NCBI RefSeq assembly: GCF_029029505.1
Contig: NZ_JAKJSD010000006.1
Span: 1 to 64,000, forward strand
DNA length: 64,000 bases
Reading direction: 5' to 3'
Source: Ancylomarina sp. DW003
Lineage (GTDB): Bacteria > Bacteroidota > Bacteroidia > Bacteroidales > Marinifilaceae
The notes under the pieces were generated by a model that saw only the letters and a list, made by a program, of their open reading frames with translations, searched no databases and was not told the origin of the DNA. Position numbers and translations under genes: made by a program. Of the stretch, positions 53,711-63,692 are shown in pieces (the first letter of the stretch is position 1; each line of letters opens with the position of its first letter).

Positions 53711-54211
53711 AGTAAGAATGGTTTATTGGCTTTATTTAATTTCAATTCAATAAAACTAAGCCATTTATCTCAATTTTTCAATTCCTAATCTGTATTTTTT
53801 AGTGATTCGTAAAAAAAAATGAACAATTCCCCTACTTGTTACAAGTTCATATATCAATTAAAATCACTACGTTGCCCCGTTCAAACTATCTTAAAATAGT
53901 CGTTAATATGGTCAACTTACCCTTCCTTTTTTTTTGCAAGTGGTTATTTCTAACATAATTCTTACAGTCTTTACTATTCATCTTATAATAACAAAATATG
54001 AATACTCAGGTTTCAACCAAGTATAACTTGATTTTATGGCTTGCCATCTTCTCAAAATCAATATTTGATACAACTTTAAATATTATTAGAGCTTATGTTT
54101 CAAGTTAAATGAAAAAAACTTTCATTTTTTTACTTTTGATTACTAAGCTTTTAGTATATTTCTAATGGCTTCTGATTTTAATAAGCCTCTAGAATTTTTA
54201 TCTTTGTTTTT
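53711..54211. other. 500-bp AT-rich intergenic region
   Basis: No gene. The only supported signal is the TATCTTTG -7 at its right end. A short AACTAT/ATAGT inverted pair near 53885 is too weak to name. Very AT-rich throughout. Confidence 0.5.
54199..54206 (+). promoter_or_regulatory. -7 element just before the HU/SPOR gene
   Basis: TATCTTTG, an exact TAnnTTTG, 5 nt before the ATG at 54212. Transcription from it would start at or next to the ATG. Confidence 0.5.
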
Positions 54212-55168
54212 ATGCTGGAAATATCAAGATATATTAAGGATTTATTATTCATTCACGATTGTGTGATTCTACCAGGTTTAGGGGGCTTTGTTGCCAACTA
54301 TACGCCTGCTATAGAAAACCCACTAATGAATGAAATGCTTCCTCCGTCGAAGGCTCTGAGTTTCAATAAGAACCTTACACAGAATGATGGTTTATTAATA
54401 AATTGTTTAGCAGAAGCAGAAAAATTAACTTATTCAGAAGCCAGAAGAGCTATTGATCTTTATATTGAAGATGTTAGTGTTCGCTTGCGAAGAGGTGAGA
54501 AAGTCAATTTTGATAATTTAGGTGAATTGTTCTACAATAAACGCCATAAATTACAATTCGAACCTGCTAAAGACATTAATTTTCTTGTCGATCTTTTTGG
54601 GATGGAAAGTTTCGAACTTCCTGATCAAATTATTCAAGAAAATCCTCAGATTCGATCACTGATTATTAAAGAAAATTTCTGGAATCGTTTCAGTTTGAAA
54701 CGTAAAGCTTATGCTGCAGTTGCTATTCCTTTTTTCTTAGGTCTTGCTTTAATTCCGGTTAATCTAAGTAATTATCAGCATCAATCCTCAGCTTCATTTA
54801 GCATGATGGAAAGTACGCCTGATGTACAAAAAGCAAAAGTTGTAAAAGCTGAAAAGAAAATTTCACCAGCCAATGAATTAGTAAGCTTCGAGCCTCGTAT
54901 TATTTATGCAAAGCCAAAAGCAGCTATTAAAAACAAGTCGATTAAGGGGAAATATTATTTAATTGCTGGTAGTTTCTCTAATATTGAAAATGCTAAAATT
55001 CTAAAAACTGTAATTGAAGCAAACTCTTATCCGGCAAAGATTATAAAGAATAAAAATCTTTATGCCGTTGCTTTGAATAAATTCAATTCTAAAAAAGAAG
55101 CTGAACGATTCCGCAGAAAAGTACGACAGAAGAATCCAAATGCATCATGTTGGGTTTTGAAACAGTAG
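54212..55168 (+). CDS. HU-CCDC81 / SPOR domain membrane protein
   Basis: A 318-residue protein with an N-terminal CCDC81-type HU-like domain pair (about 1-130; starts YIKDLLFIHDCVILPGLGGF and has RRGEKVNFDNLGELFY). One membrane helix follows (about 167-184), then a Lys-rich linker and a C-terminal SPOR domain (about 244-318, YYLIAGSFSNIENA). The SPOR part would bind denuded septal glycan in the periplasm while the HU-like part is cytoplasmic. This suggests a link between division and a cytoplasmic partner or DNA, which is inference. The architecture is typical of Bacteroidota. The start codon is the family start and sits 5 nt after a -7 element. Confidence 0.88.
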   Translation: MLEISRYIKDLLFIHDCVILPGLGGFVANYTPAIENPLMNEMLPPSKALSFNKNLTQNDGLLINCLAEAEKLTYSEARRAIDLYIEDVSVRLRRGEKVNFDNLGELFYNKRHKLQFEPAKDINFLVDLFGMESFELPDQIIQENPQIRSLIIKENFWNRFSLKRKAYAAVAIPFFLGLALIPVNLSNYQHQSSASFSMMESTPDVQKAKVVKAEKKISPANELVSFEPRIIYAKPKAAIKNKSIKGKYYLIAGSFSNIENAKILKTVIEANSYPAKIIKNKNLYAVALNKFNSKKEAERFRRKVRQKNPNASCWVLKQ

Positions 55169-55192
55169 AAGTTGTCCAGAACAAAATATTTC

Positions 55193-55226
55193 AAGGAGTT
55201 TCCATAAATGGAGACTCCTTTTTATT
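55193..55226 (+). terminator. terminator after the HU/SPOR gene
   Basis: AGGAGTTTCCAT/ATGGAGACTCCT, a 12-bp stem with one G-U pair and an AAA loop, then T5. Confidence 0.88.
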
Positions 55227-55306
55227 TTCATTAAGTCTATTTCAAATATTTCTCTACTAGAAATTTCTAGTACAAAAGAAGCGAACAGAGATGATACAAT
55301 AATTAT

Positions 55307-55314
55307 TATCTTTG
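55307..55314 (+). promoter_or_regulatory. -7 element of the gltX promoter
   Basis: TATCTTTG, an exact TAnnTTTG, 58 nt before the gltX ATG. It sits just before the TTG at 55322 that would extend the gene, favouring the ATG start. Confidence 0.5.
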
Positions 55315-55372
55315 TCGAAATTTGAATTATCATCCCTGGCATTCAGGAATTAAAATACTTAAGGATAAAATC

Positions 55373-56899
55373 ATGAGTGATAATAAAGTCAGAGTTCGAT
55401 TTGCCCCTAGTCCAACAGGACCTTTACATATGGGAGGTGTTAGAACAGCCCTTTTCAACTATTTATTTGCCCGTAAACACGGTGGCGAATTCTTGTTACG
55501 TATTGAGGATACCGATCAAACGCGTTATGTACCAGGTGCTGAAGATTATATTGCAGAAGCCTTAAACTGGTGTGGTATTACTATAGATGAAGGTGCTACT
55601 GTTGGTGGGGAATATGGTCCATACCGTCAGTCTGAGAGAAAACCATTGTATCGCGAGTATGCTGAGAAATTAATTGCATCAGGTGATGCTTACTATGCTT
55701 TTGATACAGCGGAAGAACTGGATGCTATTCGTAATGAATACGAAGCTGAAAAGAAGACCTTTACATATAACCCTGATACTCGTGATAACTTAAACAACTC
55801 TTTAGCATTAAGTGCTGATGAAGTTCAAGCTAAGATCGAAGCAGGTACACCTTACGTTGTGCGTTTCAAAATGCCAGTAAACGAAGAACTTCATCTTGAT
55901 GATGAGATTAGAAAACATGTTATATTCAACACTTCTGCGCTTGACGACAAGGTTCTTTTCAAATCGGATGGTATGCCAACATACCACTTAGCTAATGTCG
56001 TTGATGATTACTTGATGAAGATATCTCACGTGATTCGTGGTGAGGAATGGTTACCATCTATGCCTCTTCACGTTTTATTATACAAAAAATTAGGTTGGGA
56101 AGCTGAAATGCCAAAATTTGCACACCTGCCATTAATTCTTAAGCCTGTAGGAAAAGGTAAACTTAGTAAACGTGATGGTGATAAGCTTGGATTCCCTGTT
56201 TTCCCTTTACTTTGGACTGATCCAAAAACGCAAGACATTTCTTCTGGATATCGTGAAGATGGTTACTTCCCTGAAGCATTTGTTAATATGTTAGCTTTCT
56301 TAGGATGGAACCCTGGAACCGAGCAAGAGATTTTCTCAATGGAGGAATTATCTGAAGCATTCTCGTTGGATAGAGTTGGAAAATCAGGTTCAAAATTCGA
56401 TCCGGAAAAAACAAAATGGTTCAACCGTCAGTACTTAGTGACTAAATCTGATGAAGAAATTGGTCAGCTATTCAGTAAAGAAGTGCTTGCTGAAAAAGGA
56501 ATCGAAGCTGATTCAGATAAAGTAACAAGAGTTTGCGGCATGGTTAAAGATCGTGTTGACTTTATCTCTGAACTTTGGGATCAAGTTAACTTCTTCTTCG
56601 AAGCTCCTTTGGAATTCGATGCAAAGACTGCTAAAAAAGCTTGGAAAGGTGAAGCTGCTGAATTAATGCAGGAACTTAAAACTATCTTATCTGATATCTC
56701 TGATTTCTCATCTGCAAACACAGAGATAATTGTCAAAGAATGGATTACAGCTAAAGAAATTGGTTTTGGTAAAGTTATGAACCCATTCCGTTTGGCAATG
56801 GTAGGCGCTGGAAAAGGGCCACATATGTTCGACATTATCGAATTATTGGGAAAAGACGAAACATTATCTCGTATCGATTTTGCTTGTGAAACATTGTAA
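55373..56899 (+). CDS. gltX: glutamyl-tRNA synthetase
   Basis: A 508-residue class I synthetase that charges tRNA-Glu. The HIGH-type motif is [11 protein letters not shown] (12-22) and the KMSKS-type motif is KGKLSKRDG near residue 260. [12 protein letters not shown] and [11 protein letters not shown] are both present. The ATG at 55373 gives the family start [14 protein letters not shown] single-gene unit with its own -7 and terminator. Confidence 0.97.
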   Translation: MSDNKVRVRFAPSPTGPLHMGGVRTALFNYLFARKHGGEFLLRIEDTDQTRYVPGAEDYIAEALNWCGITIDEGATVGGEYGPYRQSERKPLYREYAEKLIASGDAYYAFDTAEELDAIRNEYEAEKKTFTYNPDTRDNLNNSLALSADEVQAKIEAGTPYVVRFKMPVNEELHLDDEIRKHVIFNTSALDDKVLFKSDGMPTYHLANVVDDYLMKISHVIRGEEWLPSMPLHVLLYKKLGWEAEMPKFAHLPLILKPVGKGKLSKRDGDKLGFPVFPLLWTDPKTQDISSGYREDGYFPEAFVNMLAFLGWNPGTEQEIFSMEELSEAFSLDRVGKSGSKFDPEKTKWFNRQYLVTKSDEEIGQLFSKEVLAEKGIEADSDKVTRVCGMVKDRVDFISELWDQVNFFFEAPLEFDAKTAKKAWKGEAAELMQELKTILSDISDFSSANTEIIVKEWITAKEIGFGKVMNPFRLAMVGAGKGPHMFDIIELLGKDETLSRIDFACETL

Positions 56900-56917
56900 G
56901 CGTAAATAACAACATAC

Positions 56918-56951
56918 AAAAATAGCCTTGGAGTTTCCAAGGCTATTTTTA
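56918..56951. terminator. terminator between gltX and lspA
   Basis: AAAATAGCCTTGG/CCAAGGCTATTTT, a perfect 13-bp stem with a 5-nt loop, A-run and T-run, between convergent genes. Confidence 0.92.
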
Positions 56952-56970
56952 TATCTAGTGAAACGATATT

Positions 56971-57585
56971 TTATTTTTTAGTTTCTTCCACAAAATACTT
57001 CTTGTGAAATAGAAGTATCAATGCTACCCCAATTGTAATATATGAATCTGCAATATTAAAAACAGGACGGAAGAATACAAAATGTTCTCCTCCCCAGATA
57101 GGAAACCAGGATGGGAAATTACCATCTATTAAAGGGAAGTAAAGCATATCTACAACCTTACCATGAAGAAATGAAGAGTAACCTCCTCCTTCTGGTAGAA
57201 AACTCGCTACCTGATAGTAACTATCGTTAAAAATCATACCGTAAAAAGCAGAGTCAATAATATTCCCCATGGCTCCTGCAAAAATTAATCCTATTGACAG
57301 AATTAGCCCCTTAGGTGCTTTCTTTTTACAAATATCATTCAAATACCAACCTATACCACAAATAGCAACGATTCTGAAAAGACTAAGCAATACCTTCCCC
57401 CACTTGCCTTCCAGTTCCATTCCGAATGCCATTCCATTATTCTCGATAAAGTGAATGATAAACCAATCGCCAAATACCGGAATATCTTCCGATAGCATTA
57501 AATTGGTTTTGATCCATATTTTAACGACTTGATCGAGTATTAAAAGCACAACAATAAAGAGTGCAGATTTTTTTATTAAGGACAT
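56971..57585 (-). CDS. lspA: lipoprotein signal peptidase LspA
   Basis: A 204-residue inner-membrane aspartyl protease that removes signal peptides from prolipoproteins. Conserved residues are ENNGMAFG, Asp111 (GNIIDS), Asp146 (KVVDML) and Asp180 (FNIADSYI); the last two are the expected catalytic dyad. It is about 40 residues longer than E. coli LspA because of an insertion (about 115-175) between these motifs, usual in Bacteroidota. It lies 184 nt downstream of the DksA-like gene. Confidence 0.95.
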   Translation of the reverse strand: MSLIKKSALFIVVLLILDQVVKIWIKTNLMLSEDIPVFGDWFIIHFIENNGMAFGMELEGKWGKVLLSLFRIVAICGIGWYLNDICKKKAPKGLILSIGLIFAGAMGNIIDSAFYGMIFNDSYYQVASFLPEGGGYSSFLHGKVVDMLYFPLIDGNFPSWFPIWGGEHFVFFRPVFNIADSYITIGVALILLFHKKYFVEETKK

Positions 57586-57769
57586 GCTATTGTTTTAATG
57601 TTAAAAATTCAGTGATAATAACAGGTTAACACAGTTATTATTCTCTAGAAAACCAAAATAACGGTTCACATTGCTGAAAGTTATTTTTATAACTAACAGC
57701 TCCCGAATATAAACAAAAATGATTGGAAGACTTCTCTCCCAATCATTTTCTGTATATTATAATTTGCTT

Positions 57770-58147
57770 TTAAAGTTGCTTGTTCTTCGCATCAATACTA
57801 AGTGTAGCATGAGGAACAGCACGCAATCTTTCTTTAGAAATCAAATTTCCTGTCTCACGACAAACTCCATAATTTTTGTTCTCTATTCTAATTAGAGCAG
57901 CTTCTAAATGACTAATGAATTTTGCTTGACGCTGTGCCAATCTTCCTGCCTCTTCTTTCGATAAAACTGAAGCACCTTCTTCAAGAACTTTAAAAGTAGG
58001 AGAAGTATCTTCAATATCGTTTCCCGAGCTATTAGATATAACAGCTTTCAAGGTTTCATAGTCTTTCTTTGCTTTTGCAAGCTTCTGAGAAATCAAGTCT
58101 TTGAACTCTTGCAATTCTTCGTCTGTATAGCGTTTTTTTTCAGTCAT
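57770..58147 (-). CDS. DksA/TraR-family protein with degenerate zinc finger
   Basis: A 125-residue DksA/TraR-like protein. An N-terminal coiled-coil hairpin (about 8-85) precedes the C-terminal signature YGVCRETGNLISKERLRAVP. Only the first of the four zinc-finger cysteines is kept; the others are replaced (the final pair is in LSIDAK). It is therefore probably a zinc-independent member that enters the RNA polymerase secondary channel; that role is inference. The start is placed at the ATG at 58147; the longer frame overlaps ileS by 8 nt. The gene follows ileS closely (37 nt). Confidence 0.88.
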   Translation of the reverse strand: MTEKKRYTDEELQEFKDLISQKLAKAKKDYETLKAVISNSSGNDIEDTSPTFKVLEEGASVLSKEEAGRLAQRQAKFISHLEAALIRIENKNYGVCRETGNLISKERLRAVPHATLSIDAKNKQL

Positions 58148-58184
58148 AATTTTGGATTTGATCCTAAAGATAACAAAAAAAGTA

Positions 58185-61100
58185 TTACTCACTAAGCTTT
58201 TTGATTCGAATATAAGTTTCGATTCCAGCCTCTATTTCTACAGCTTTAGCGTCCTCACCATTAACATTTTCAATCAAACTTACTGATTCAGCGAGAGTTT
58301 GACTTCCAATATAATCTTTGTGAGTATTTACTGCTTCATTTATGGCATCGTGCATAGCAATTTCCAATGAAATTTTATCAGTAACATCAAAATCGCTATC
58401 CTTACGCAAATTTTGAATTCTATTGATGAATTCACGAGCAATACCTTCCTGACGTAACTCCTCAGTTATGTTTACATCAAGAGCAACAGTAAGCTTTCCT
58501 TCGTTAGCAACTAACCAACCTGGAATATCCTCAGAGATAATTTCAACATCTTGAAGAGTCAAAACTACATTCTCGTCGTTTACAACAATTGTAAATTCAG
58601 ATGCCTTTTCGAAAGTCACGATATCATCCTGATTCATCTTAGCAATCTCACCAGCAATTTGCTTCATGATTTTACCATGCTTTGGTCCAAGAGTCTTAAA
58701 GTTCGGTTTAATCTTCTTGATCAATACACCTGATGTATCCGTAATGAATTCCATCTCTTTTACATTAATCTCAGAAAGGATAATGCCTTTTACAGCTTCC
58801 AATTGAGGAATCATTGCTTCGTCAAGAATTGGAACCATAATCTTACTCAATGGCTGACGTACACGAATCTTCACCTTACGACGAAGACCTAACACCATAG
58901 AAGAAATCTTCTGAGCCATATCTTGTCTTTCCTCAAGCGACTTATCAATTACTGATTCGTCAGCAGCTGGGAAATCTACCAAGTGAACAGAACTCTCAGT
59001 GTAATTCTTCGATACTGAATTCAAGTCTAAGAATAGACGATCCATAAAGAATGGTGCAATTGGTGATCCCAAGATAGAAATGGTCTCAAGACATTTATAA
59101 AGTGTTTGATATGCCGAAATTTTATCTGTATCATACTCACCACCCCAGTATCTCTTGCGACATAAACGAACGTACCAATTCGATAGGTTTTCGTTCACGA
59201 AATCCTGAATAGCACGACCAGCACGAGTTGGCTCGTATGCTTCGTAGCACTCTTCAACCTCTTTCACCAATGAGTTAAGAAGAGAAAGAATCCAACGGTC
59301 AATTTCAGGACGTTTTTCCATTGGTACATCTGCCTCTGAATAGGTAAATCCATCAACATTAGCATACAATTGGAAGAAACTGTAAGTATTATATAGTGTA
59401 CCGAAGAATTTACGACGAACTTCTTCAACACCACCTAAATCAAATTTCAAGTTATCCCATGGTTGAGCATTGGTAATCATATACCAACGTAATGGGTCTG
59501 AACCATATTTCTCAATTGTTGAGAATGGATCAACCGCATTACCTAGACGCTTAGACATTTTATTTCCTGTCGCATCTAGTACCAAACCGTTTGAAATAAT
59601 ATTTTCGAAGGCTACACTATCGAAACACATGGTTGCAATAGCATGTAGCGTAAAGAACCATCCACGTGTTTGGTCTACACCCTCAGCAATAAACTGTGCT
59701 GGGAATTTCTTATCGAAATCCTCTTTGTTTTCGAATGGATAATGCTGCTGTGCATAAGGCATTGCTCCTGAATCGAACCAAACATCAATAAGGTCTAGTT
59801 CACGGAATAATTTCTGTCCCGACTCACTTACCAATACAATATCGTCAACATACGGACGGTGAAGATCGAACTTCTCATAGTTCTCTTTTGAGTTATCACC
59901 TTCTACATATTTCTCAAGCATGTTTTCGCTCATGTATCCTTTTTCGATTGACTTAACAATCTCGCCCTTAAGCTCAGGTACAGAACCAATACATTTCATT
60001 TCTTTACGATCCTCGCTTACCCAGATAGGTAGAGGTGTTCCCCAATAACGAGAACGAGAAAGATTCCAGTCCTGCAGGTTCTCTAACCATTTTCCAAAAC
60101 GACCTTCACCAGTTGATTTTGGCTTCCAGTTAATCGTCTTATTTAGCTCGATCATACGATCGCGAACTTTTGTCGTCTTGATAAACCATGAATCCAGTGG
60201 ATAGTACAATACCGGCTTATCAGTTCTCCAACAATGTGGGTAGTTGTGAACATGTTTCTCAACCTTAAACGCCTGACTGCTCTTCTTCAAATCAACAGCA
60301 ATATCAACATCCAAAGTAGGATCTTTCTCAGTTAAACTGCTATCGAAAGCATTCTTAACGTAACGACCTGCATATGGAGCATAAAGTTCGGTATTTACAT
60401 GGTTTTTAACGAATTCCTCATCAAGGTCTTCAATTTTGAAGAACTTACCTGTACGATCAACCATTGGTTGCATCTTACCTTCCTTATCACGGAAAATAAG
60501 TGGAGAAATTCCAGCAGCTTTCGCTACTCTATCATCATCCGCACCAAAAGTTGGCGCAATATGAACGATACCTGTACCGTCTTCAATAGTTACGAAATCA
60601 CCTAAAATCACGCGAAAAGCATCACCTTCAGGCTTAACCCAAGGTAATAACTGTTCGTAACGGATTCCTTCAAGATCAGTACCTACACACTCAGAAAGTG
60701 GCTTATATGGAATTTTCTTATCTCCAATTTTATATTCGCTTAACTCTAATCCTTCAAGCTTTGTATCGAAGAAGTTATTGAAAAGCTCTTTGGCTAATAC
60801 AACCACACAATCTTTACCTGTATATGGATTGAAAGTACGTACACGTACATAGTTGATCTTAGGGCCAACCGCTAGTGCCGTATTCGATGGCAAAGTCCAA
60901 GGCGTAGTTGTCCAGGCCATGAAGTATACATCACAGTCGATTCCTTCGAAAAGGAAATTACTTTTTTCGTCTTTCTCAATCTTAAATAGACCAACTGCTG
61001 TTGTATCTTTTACATCCTTATAGCAACCAGGTTGGTTCAACTCATGAGTTGACAATCCCGTACCTGCTGCTGGTGAGAATGGCTGGATTGTATATCCTTT

Positions 61101-61625
61101 ATACAAATAACCTTTCTCGAACAATTGCTTAAGCAACCACCATAAAGTTTCAATATATCGGTTGTCGTATGTGATATATGGCTCATCCATATTCACCCAA
61201 TAACCCATTTTCGAAGTCAAATCTTCCCACTCACGTGTATATTTCATCACGTTCGTTCTACAAGCTTCGTTATATTCGTCAACGGTAATTTTCTTACCAA
61301 TATCCTCTTTGGTAATACCCAATTCCTTTTCAACACCCAACTCAACTGGAAGTCCGTGTGTATCCCAACCTGCTTTACGGTCTACTTTAAAACCCTTAAG
61401 CGTCTTATAACGACATACAATATCTTTAAGTGCACGGGCCATTACGTGGTGAATACCAGGCATACCGTTAGCTGATGGGGGTCCCTCATAGAAAACAAAA
61501 GATGGATTTCCTTCACGAGTTTCTAAACTCTTGTCGAAAGTCTTGTTTTCTTCCCATTCCTTTAAGACATCTTTATTGATCTGTGAAAGATCTAAGTTCT
61601 TGTAATCTGGAAATTTTGTGCTCAT
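58185..61625 (-). CDS. ileS: isoleucyl-tRNA synthetase
   Basis: A 1146-residue class I synthetase that charges tRNA-Ile. The HIGH-type region is SANGMPGIHHVMAR (51-64) and the KMSKS-type motif is GNKMSKRLGN near residue 690. The CP1 editing domain (about 190-400) includes WTTTPWTLPSNTALA. The PGIHH signature, length above 1100 and lack of a C-terminal zinc-cysteine cluster point to the type 2 (eukaryote-like) group; this is inferred. A -7 element lies about 150 nt upstream. Confidence 0.97.
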   Translation of the reverse strand: MSTKFPDYKNLDLSQINKDVLKEWEENKTFDKSLETREGNPSFVFYEGPPSANGMPGIHHVMARALKDIVCRYKTLKGFKVDRKAGWDTHGLPVELGVEKELGITKEDIGKKITVDEYNEACRTNVMKYTREWEDLTSKMGYWVNMDEPYITYDNRYIETLWWLLKQLFEKGYLYKGYTIQPFSPAAGTGLSTHELNQPGCYKDVKDTTAVGLFKIEKDEKSNFLFEGIDCDVYFMAWTTTPWTLPSNTALAVGPKINYVRVRTFNPYTGKDCVVVLAKELFNNFFDTKLEGLELSEYKIGDKKIPYKPLSECVGTDLEGIRYEQLLPWVKPEGDAFRVILGDFVTIEDGTGIVHIAPTFGADDDRVAKAAGISPLIFRDKEGKMQPMVDRTGKFFKIEDLDEEFVKNHVNTELYAPYAGRYVKNAFDSSLTEKDPTLDVDIAVDLKKSSQAFKVEKHVHNYPHCWRTDKPVLYYPLDSWFIKTTKVRDRMIELNKTINWKPKSTGEGRFGKWLENLQDWNLSRSRYWGTPLPIWVSEDRKEMKCIGSVPELKGEIVKSIEKGYMSENMLEKYVEGDNSKENYEKFDLHRPYVDDIVLVSESGQKLFRELDLIDVWFDSGAMPYAQQHYPFENKEDFDKKFPAQFIAEGVDQTRGWFFTLHAIATMCFDSVAFENIISNGLVLDATGNKMSKRLGNAVDPFSTIEKYGSDPLRWYMITNAQPWDNLKFDLGGVEEVRRKFFGTLYNTYSFFQLYANVDGFTYSEADVPMEKRPEIDRWILSLLNSLVKEVEECYEAYEPTRAGRAIQDFVNENLSNWYVRLCRKRYWGGEYDTDKISAYQTLYKCLETISILGSPIAPFFMDRLFLDLNSVSKNYTESSVHLVDFPAADESVIDKSLEERQDMAQKISSMVLGLRRKVKIRVRQPLSKIMVPILDEAMIPQLEAVKGIILSEINVKEMEFITDTSGVLIKKIKPNFKTLGPKHGKIMKQIAGEIAKMNQDDIVTFEKASEFTIVVNDENVVLTLQDVEIISEDIPGWLVANEGKLTVALDVNITEELRQEGIAREFINRIQNLRKDSDFDVTDKISLEIAMHDAINEAVNTHKDYIGSQTLAESVSLIENVNGEDAKAVEIEAGIETYIRIKKLSE

Positions 61626-61777
61626 ATTCTTGTTTTGATACTTGACATTTTATCCCGTAAACCAACGGGTTGAGAAGATTGTAAATAACTGAATCAATCA
61701 CACTTACACCAATGATGATTTATGGAATAAATTAGATAGGTATCAATTAGGATACGATACTTCTTCTCAAAAGTTCA

Positions 61778-61785
61778 CAAATATA
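61778..61785 (-). promoter_or_regulatory. -7 element of the ileS promoter
   Basis: TATATTTG on the minus strand, an exact match, with no -33 at 19-21 nt. It implies a leader of about 145 nt. Confidence 0.4.
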
Positions 61786-62003
61786 GAAAAAATACAAGAC
61801 ATGATAACGATACTAAGCACTTAATCAAAGGAATATGAGTGAAGTCATTAACATCAAAATGAACAATTTTTAAGCTCTAAAGAGAAAAAACTTATAATCC
61901 GAAATTAATAAATATATTTAGCTTTGGATTAGTTAAGAATTCAATGAATTTTGATATTCACAGATTTTCTCAAATTCAAATTATTCTATAAAATTTGTGT
62001 TAA

Positions 62004-62033
62004 TTTGAGAAATTCGTGGACAGACTATATTTG
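62004..62033 (+). promoter_or_regulatory. promoter of the OsmC-family gene
   Basis: TTTG (62004-62007), an 18-nt spacer and TATATTTG (62026-62033), 40 nt before the ATG. Confidence 0.6.
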
Positions 62034-62073
62034 TGGACAATTATAAGTTTTGACAACTATTAATTTTTATATC

Positions 62074-62484
62074 ATGACAACAGTAAAAACAACTTACTTA
62101 GGCGATCTAAGAACAGAAAATATTCACTTACAATCGGGAAATAAGATTTATACCGATGCTCCTATTGATAATCAAGGGAAAGGCGAAGCTTTTTCTCCAA
62201 CAGATTTAATGGCAACCTCATTCGGTTCATGTATTATGACCATTATGGGAATTGTTGCTCGCGATAACAATATCGACATTGTAGGAACTGAGCTGAACAT
62301 TACTAAAATAATGGCTGCAGGTCCTCGCCGTGTTGATGAAGTGGTAGCTGAGTTTGTCTTTCCAAACAAGAAATATACCGATGATGAGAAAAAAATCATC
62401 GAATCAGTAGCAGGAACTAGCCCAGTGCCTTTGAGTGTAAGTCCTAATATGACACAAAGCATTAAAATGATTTGGCCAAAATAG
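62074..62484 (+). CDS. OsmC-family protein with a single catalytic-type cysteine
   Basis: A 136-residue OsmC/Ohr-superfamily protein of the YhfA-like branch, which reduces organic hydroperoxides or related electrophiles. The peroxidatic Cys53 is in TSFGSCIMTIMG, preceded by FSPTDLMATS. The second, resolving cysteine expected in the C-terminal CPV block is Ser116 here (GTSPVPLSV). The start is at the ATG at 62074; the earlier TTG is rejected. It has its own promoter. The SDR gene follows 134 nt later. Confidence 0.88.
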   Translation: MTTVKTTYLGDLRTENIHLQSGNKIYTDAPIDNQGKGEAFSPTDLMATSFGSCIMTIMGIVARDNNIDIVGTELNITKIMAAGPRRVDEVVAEFVFPNKKYTDDEKKIIESVAGTSPVPLSVSPNMTQSIKMIWPK

Positions 62485-62618
62485 TTTAATAAGTAAATGA
62501 GGGGTGAGAGAATGAGTTTAATTGTTAAATCATTGATTATTCTCTTACATATTAACTCTTTCACTCGCCATGAAAAACGCATTGACACATTTTTCTCATT
62601 AACACATTCACTAATAAA

Positions 62619-63629
62619 ATGATTCTAGTTACCGGAGGTACCGGCTTGGTCGGTTCACATTTACTTTTCGATCTAGCTAAAAAAGGCGAAAACATACGTG
62701 CCTTGAAAAGAGAAAACAGCTCTTTACAAGATGTGCGTGATTGTTTTGCCTACTATTCTGATAAAGCAGATGAACTCTTTGATAAAATTGAGTGGGTAAA
62801 TGGAGACATACTTGACACTGACTCATTAAATGATGCTCTGAAAGGAATTACAAAAGTTTATCACAGTGCCGCTTTAGTTTCTTTTAAGAAAGCTGATAAG
62901 AATTTGATGAAAAACATCAATGTGGAGGGAACCCGAAATATTGTTGACGCCTGTCTGGATCATAAAATTGAAAAACTATGTTTTGTTAGTTCTGTTGCCG
63001 CTCTGGGCACTCCCGAAGAAAAAGAAGATATTGTCTCAGAGACAACACCGTGGAGTCCTGAAGATAAACGCTCGGGATATTCAATAAGTAAATTCAATTC
63101 AGAACTTGAGGTTTGGCGAGGTATTGAAGAAGGTCTTGACGCCGTAATTGTCAACCCTTCCATTATTCTAGGGCCTGGTCAGTGGCATAAAGGTTCATCT
63201 CTACTATTCACAACTGTAGCCAAGGGCATGAAATATTTTACCCGAGGTATCACTGGTTATGTCGATGTAAGAGATGTCAGCAAGGCCATGGTTCAACTCA
63301 TGGATTCAGATATAAAGAATGAGCGTTTTCTTCTGAATGCTGATAATTGTAGTTATGAGTTTATCTTCAAAAGCATTGCGAAGGCTCTTAACTTACCTGA
63401 ACCCAAAAAATATGCTTCCCCATTATTAACTGGAATTGGATGGCGCTTGGCTTACTTGAAAAAGATCTTCCTATTTCAAGAATCTAGTTTCACACGTGCG
63501 ACAGCTAGATCATCGCATCATTGCACTTATTATTCTAATCAGAAAATTAAGGATACTATAAACTTTGAATTTATTACTGTTGAAGATAGTATTAAGGATG
63601 CGGCAAAGCAATATCCTTTGAAAGGTTGA
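62619..63629 (+). CDS. extended SDR-family NAD-dependent epimerase/dehydratase
   Basis: A 336-residue Rossmann-fold oxidoreductase. The nucleotide-binding VTGGTGLVGSHL is at 4-15, and the catalytic set is Ser124/125 (FVSSVAALG), Tyr154 and Lys158 (YSISK). VNPSIILGPG and the C-terminal helix set resemble dihydroflavonol-4-reductase or nucleoside-sugar epimerases. The substrate cannot be assigned and no sugar-pathway genes are adjacent. A downstream hairpin ends it and the convergent gene. Confidence 0.85.
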   Translation: MILVTGGTGLVGSHLLFDLAKKGENIRALKRENSSLQDVRDCFAYYSDKADELFDKIEWVNGDILDTDSLNDALKGITKVYHSAALVSFKKADKNLMKNINVEGTRNIVDACLDHKIEKLCFVSSVAALGTPEEKEDIVSETTPWSPEDKRSGYSISKFNSELEVWRGIEEGLDAVIVNPSIILGPGQWHKGSSLLFTTVAKGMKYFTRGITGYVDVRDVSKAMVQLMDSDIKNERFLLNADNCSYEFIFKSIAKALNLPEPKKYASPLLTGIGWRLAYLKKIFLFQESSFTRATARSSHHCTYYSNQKIKDTINFEFITVEDSIKDAAKQYPLKG

Positions 63630-63637
63630 AGCATCAT

Positions 63638-63666
63638 AAAAAAGCCAAATCAACAGATTTGGCTTC
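63638..63666. terminator. terminator between the SDR and DM13 genes
   Basis: AAGCCAAATC/GATTTGGCTT, a perfect 10-bp stem with an AACA loop. The A-run on the left makes it strongest for the minus-strand gene. Confidence 0.8.
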
Positions 63667-63692
63667 ATATACTTATACGATACAAAAATATG

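Larger units (their letters stand above)
61626..62073. other. divergent region ileS / OsmC gene
   Basis: No gene. It holds a leftward -7 (61778-61785) for ileS and a good rightward promoter (62004-62033) for the OsmC gene. A T-box or other leader was not recognised in the 150-nt ileS leader. Confidence 0.5.
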
